Source: Spirochaetales bacterium (lineage in GTDB: Bacteria > Spirochaetota > Spirochaetia > SZUA-6 > DRHE01). Taken from it: DNA of 43,134 nucleotides. The position numbers and the translations under genes are program-made. The stretch covers positions 1-43,134 of the forward strand of contig JAUWZD010000032.1 of NCBI GenBank assembly GCA_030615505.1, read 5' to 3'. Positions 41,668 to 43,134 of this stretch are shown here, piece by piece; positions within the stretch are counted from its first letter, which is position 1, and every line of letters starts with the position of its first letter. The notes beneath the pieces were generated by a model. It was not told the origin of the DNA, made no database searches, and saw only the letters and a program-made list of their open reading frames with translations.

Positions 41668-42849
41668 TTAGAAACTATATTTGGCTTTTAGAAAAAGAGC
41701 ATAATTTTCATCGTAGCTTCCAAATTGAGTCCCTCTATCTCCTCCAAAAATCTGCAGTCCAAGTGAGATATTTAATGAATTCGAAAAATCGTATTCCAGT
41801 TTAGGAATTACCAGATAATCTTTATCCTCAAACTCATAGATACCGCCTAACTCGACCCTTAACCTTTCTTCCAGGAGATTGGCGGATAAGCTCGCGATAA
41901 TAGAATTCAGGGTGTCAACATGCTTAAGAGTATTGAAATTAAGGTTCTGGACTTCCTAGGAGAACTGCAGGTTAATATTATAGTCATCCAAAAAGGTATA
42001 GTCGGCCCCAATTGCCCATTTCAAGTACGGGTCTGCTATTTCACAATCCTCACCTTCAGGGTCTTCTGTAATGAAGAAAGCACTTTCTGCTCTTAAGCCT
42101 AGCTCGCCTATTGCTTTGGCAAGATCCAAGCCAATAATATGTAACCTGTAATACTTAAGTGTAGTAGTAACAGTAACATAGGTAGATAAGGGAGAACCAA
42201 AAGTAAGTTCCTGATGTACGGTAGGATTGTCATCCTATGTAAAAAAGTAGCTGCCTGAAAAATCATAACCTCCGACAGAGCTTCCCACTCTCAGTCCTAC
42301 CTCAGAGTTCTCAAGTGTTTTTGACGGCGAATAGACAGTGGGTTTTGTATCAGGAACTACATCATATCCACCTATTGTTTCAGGAAGCGGAGGCTGGTAA
42401 AAGGCCCAATCCGAATCAGGGTCAGGATACACACTCTCGAAAAAGTATGGAATATATATTCCCTCAATATGGAGGTAGTCATAGAGCAGGTAGGCATCCA
42501 CCTTTACCATAAGAATTGCGATTTTCATACTCGAGAAGTCAAGGATGTCAAATCCCCTGTAATCCATAGGATTGATATTATCGGTCGGGGCGTATGCATC
42601 GACTTTGCCCCAGCTTACAATTTGTTTTCCCAATCTGAAATCAAATATTCCCAATGACAGGTTTATGTAAATATCCTCAAGATTTACTCCGAAATAATTA
42701 TCCATCTCTGTTTTTTCATCATATTGCAGGATATATCCTGACATATCCTGGTTTCCAAAGGCATACTTTAAATCCAGATCAGCATAAGCAGAAACATTCT
42801 CTTCCAGCGCCGTGTTGATTTTCAGGTTGAAAACATTATCAGCAATAAT
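41668..42849 (-). pseudogene. Outer-membrane beta-barrel protein (DUF1302/porin-like), N-terminally truncated, two in-frame TAG
   Basis: The minus strand from 42849 is open in one frame for 393 codons to TAA 41668, apart from TAG at 42235-42237 and 41956-41958. The translation shows alternating strands and the block SLGIFDFRLGKQIVSWGKVD then AYAPTDNINPMDYRGFD, as in DUF1302-like outer-membrane proteins, and it ends in a terminal Phe (KYSF) typical of barrels. A signal peptide and start are missing: a TGA lies at 42850. The frame shows no indels, so decay is recent or the TAGs are read through; both could derive from Gln CAG. Confidence 0.75.
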
Positions 42850-43134
42850 TCACCTACTTCTGAATATACACAATAAACATGCGAAAGTGCCATATTCAGC
42901 CCGTATCGGAAGTTGATTACATATGTAAGTGTATAATGAATTAGTGCACTATAATAACTACAGGGTATCGTTATACAATAGGAAATAGCCTATACACCCC
43001 TATTTTGCGGGAGCAGCTACCTTTTTGTGCCTTTAACCAATTACATTTTTTCATATTATTGCAATAAATTAATATGCATCAAAGCCTTTTTGTGCTAAAA
43101 TGTAGGGAAGATCACAATGAGGCTATCATAATGA
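42850..43134. other. A+T-rich stretch with no supported gene
   Basis: No signal peptide or ORF joins the truncated outer-membrane gene. The 11-mer CCTTTTTGTGC occurs near 43018 and again near 43085. No clear promoter was found. Confidence 0.4.

Overview
The window looks like chromosomal DNA of a spirochaete, probably a free-living one. The 5' end of a 16S rRNA gene on the minus strand at the left edge carries the GAACTAACGCTGGCGGCGCG block that I associate with spirochaetes. Other fitting traits are a threonyl-tRNA synthetase without a TGS domain, an ATP-cone/P-loop kinase, a PP2C-type SpoIIE phosphatase, a HAMP adenylate cyclase and a membrane PilZ protein. This placement is inference; no search was run.

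Layout. 1-300: 16S rRNA start with two tandem promoters reading left. 303-1770: two CDP-alcohol phosphatidyltransferases (+). 1797-7268: a tightly packed minus-strand operon thrS, ATP-cone kinase, M32 carboxypeptidase, membrane protein. Its 5' leader (7301-7448) has a promoter, an 8-codon ORF with tandem Thr codons and competing antiterminator and terminator hairpins. 7452-11563 (-): DHH phosphoesterase, a frame-split PAS/SpoIIE phosphatase and a GNAT-like protein. 11645-14040 (+): ilvB-ilvN behind a second leader-peptide attenuator rich in Leu and Val codons. 14032-19335 (-): yajC-secD-secF-tkt. 19419-23729: a small conserved-looking protein, a PilZ protein coupled to a possible caspase-fold protein, groEL and an aspartic protease. 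23818-28030: an unrecognised 591-residue protein coupled to a HAD phosphatase, then birA and mnmA (-). 28131-31470: a PhnD/PhnC/PhnE-type ABC transporter whose base composition is visibly richer in G+C than its flanks. 31434-36670: a glycosyltransferase (-), an adenylate cyclase and a coiled-coil/TPR membrane protein.

The right quarter (about 36.7-43.1 kb) is an accessory region. It holds a Phd/PIN toxin-antitoxin pair, a nucleotidyltransferase with a small partner, remnants of at least three transposases (IS91-like, ISKra4-like and a DDE type), an MNT/HEPN pair and a decayed outer-membrane-protein gene with two in-frame TAG codons.

The most notable signal is the pair of amino-acid attenuators. 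Both have a predicted promoter almost on top of the leader ORF, a short control peptide (Thr-Thr for thrS; Leu/Val-rich for ilvBN), a 9-10 bp antiterminator containing one bulge, and a rho-independent terminator. Ribosome-mediated attenuation of this kind is classically known from proteobacteria. Control of thrS by a peptide resembling the start of E. coli ThrL, in a spirochaete, would be unexpected.
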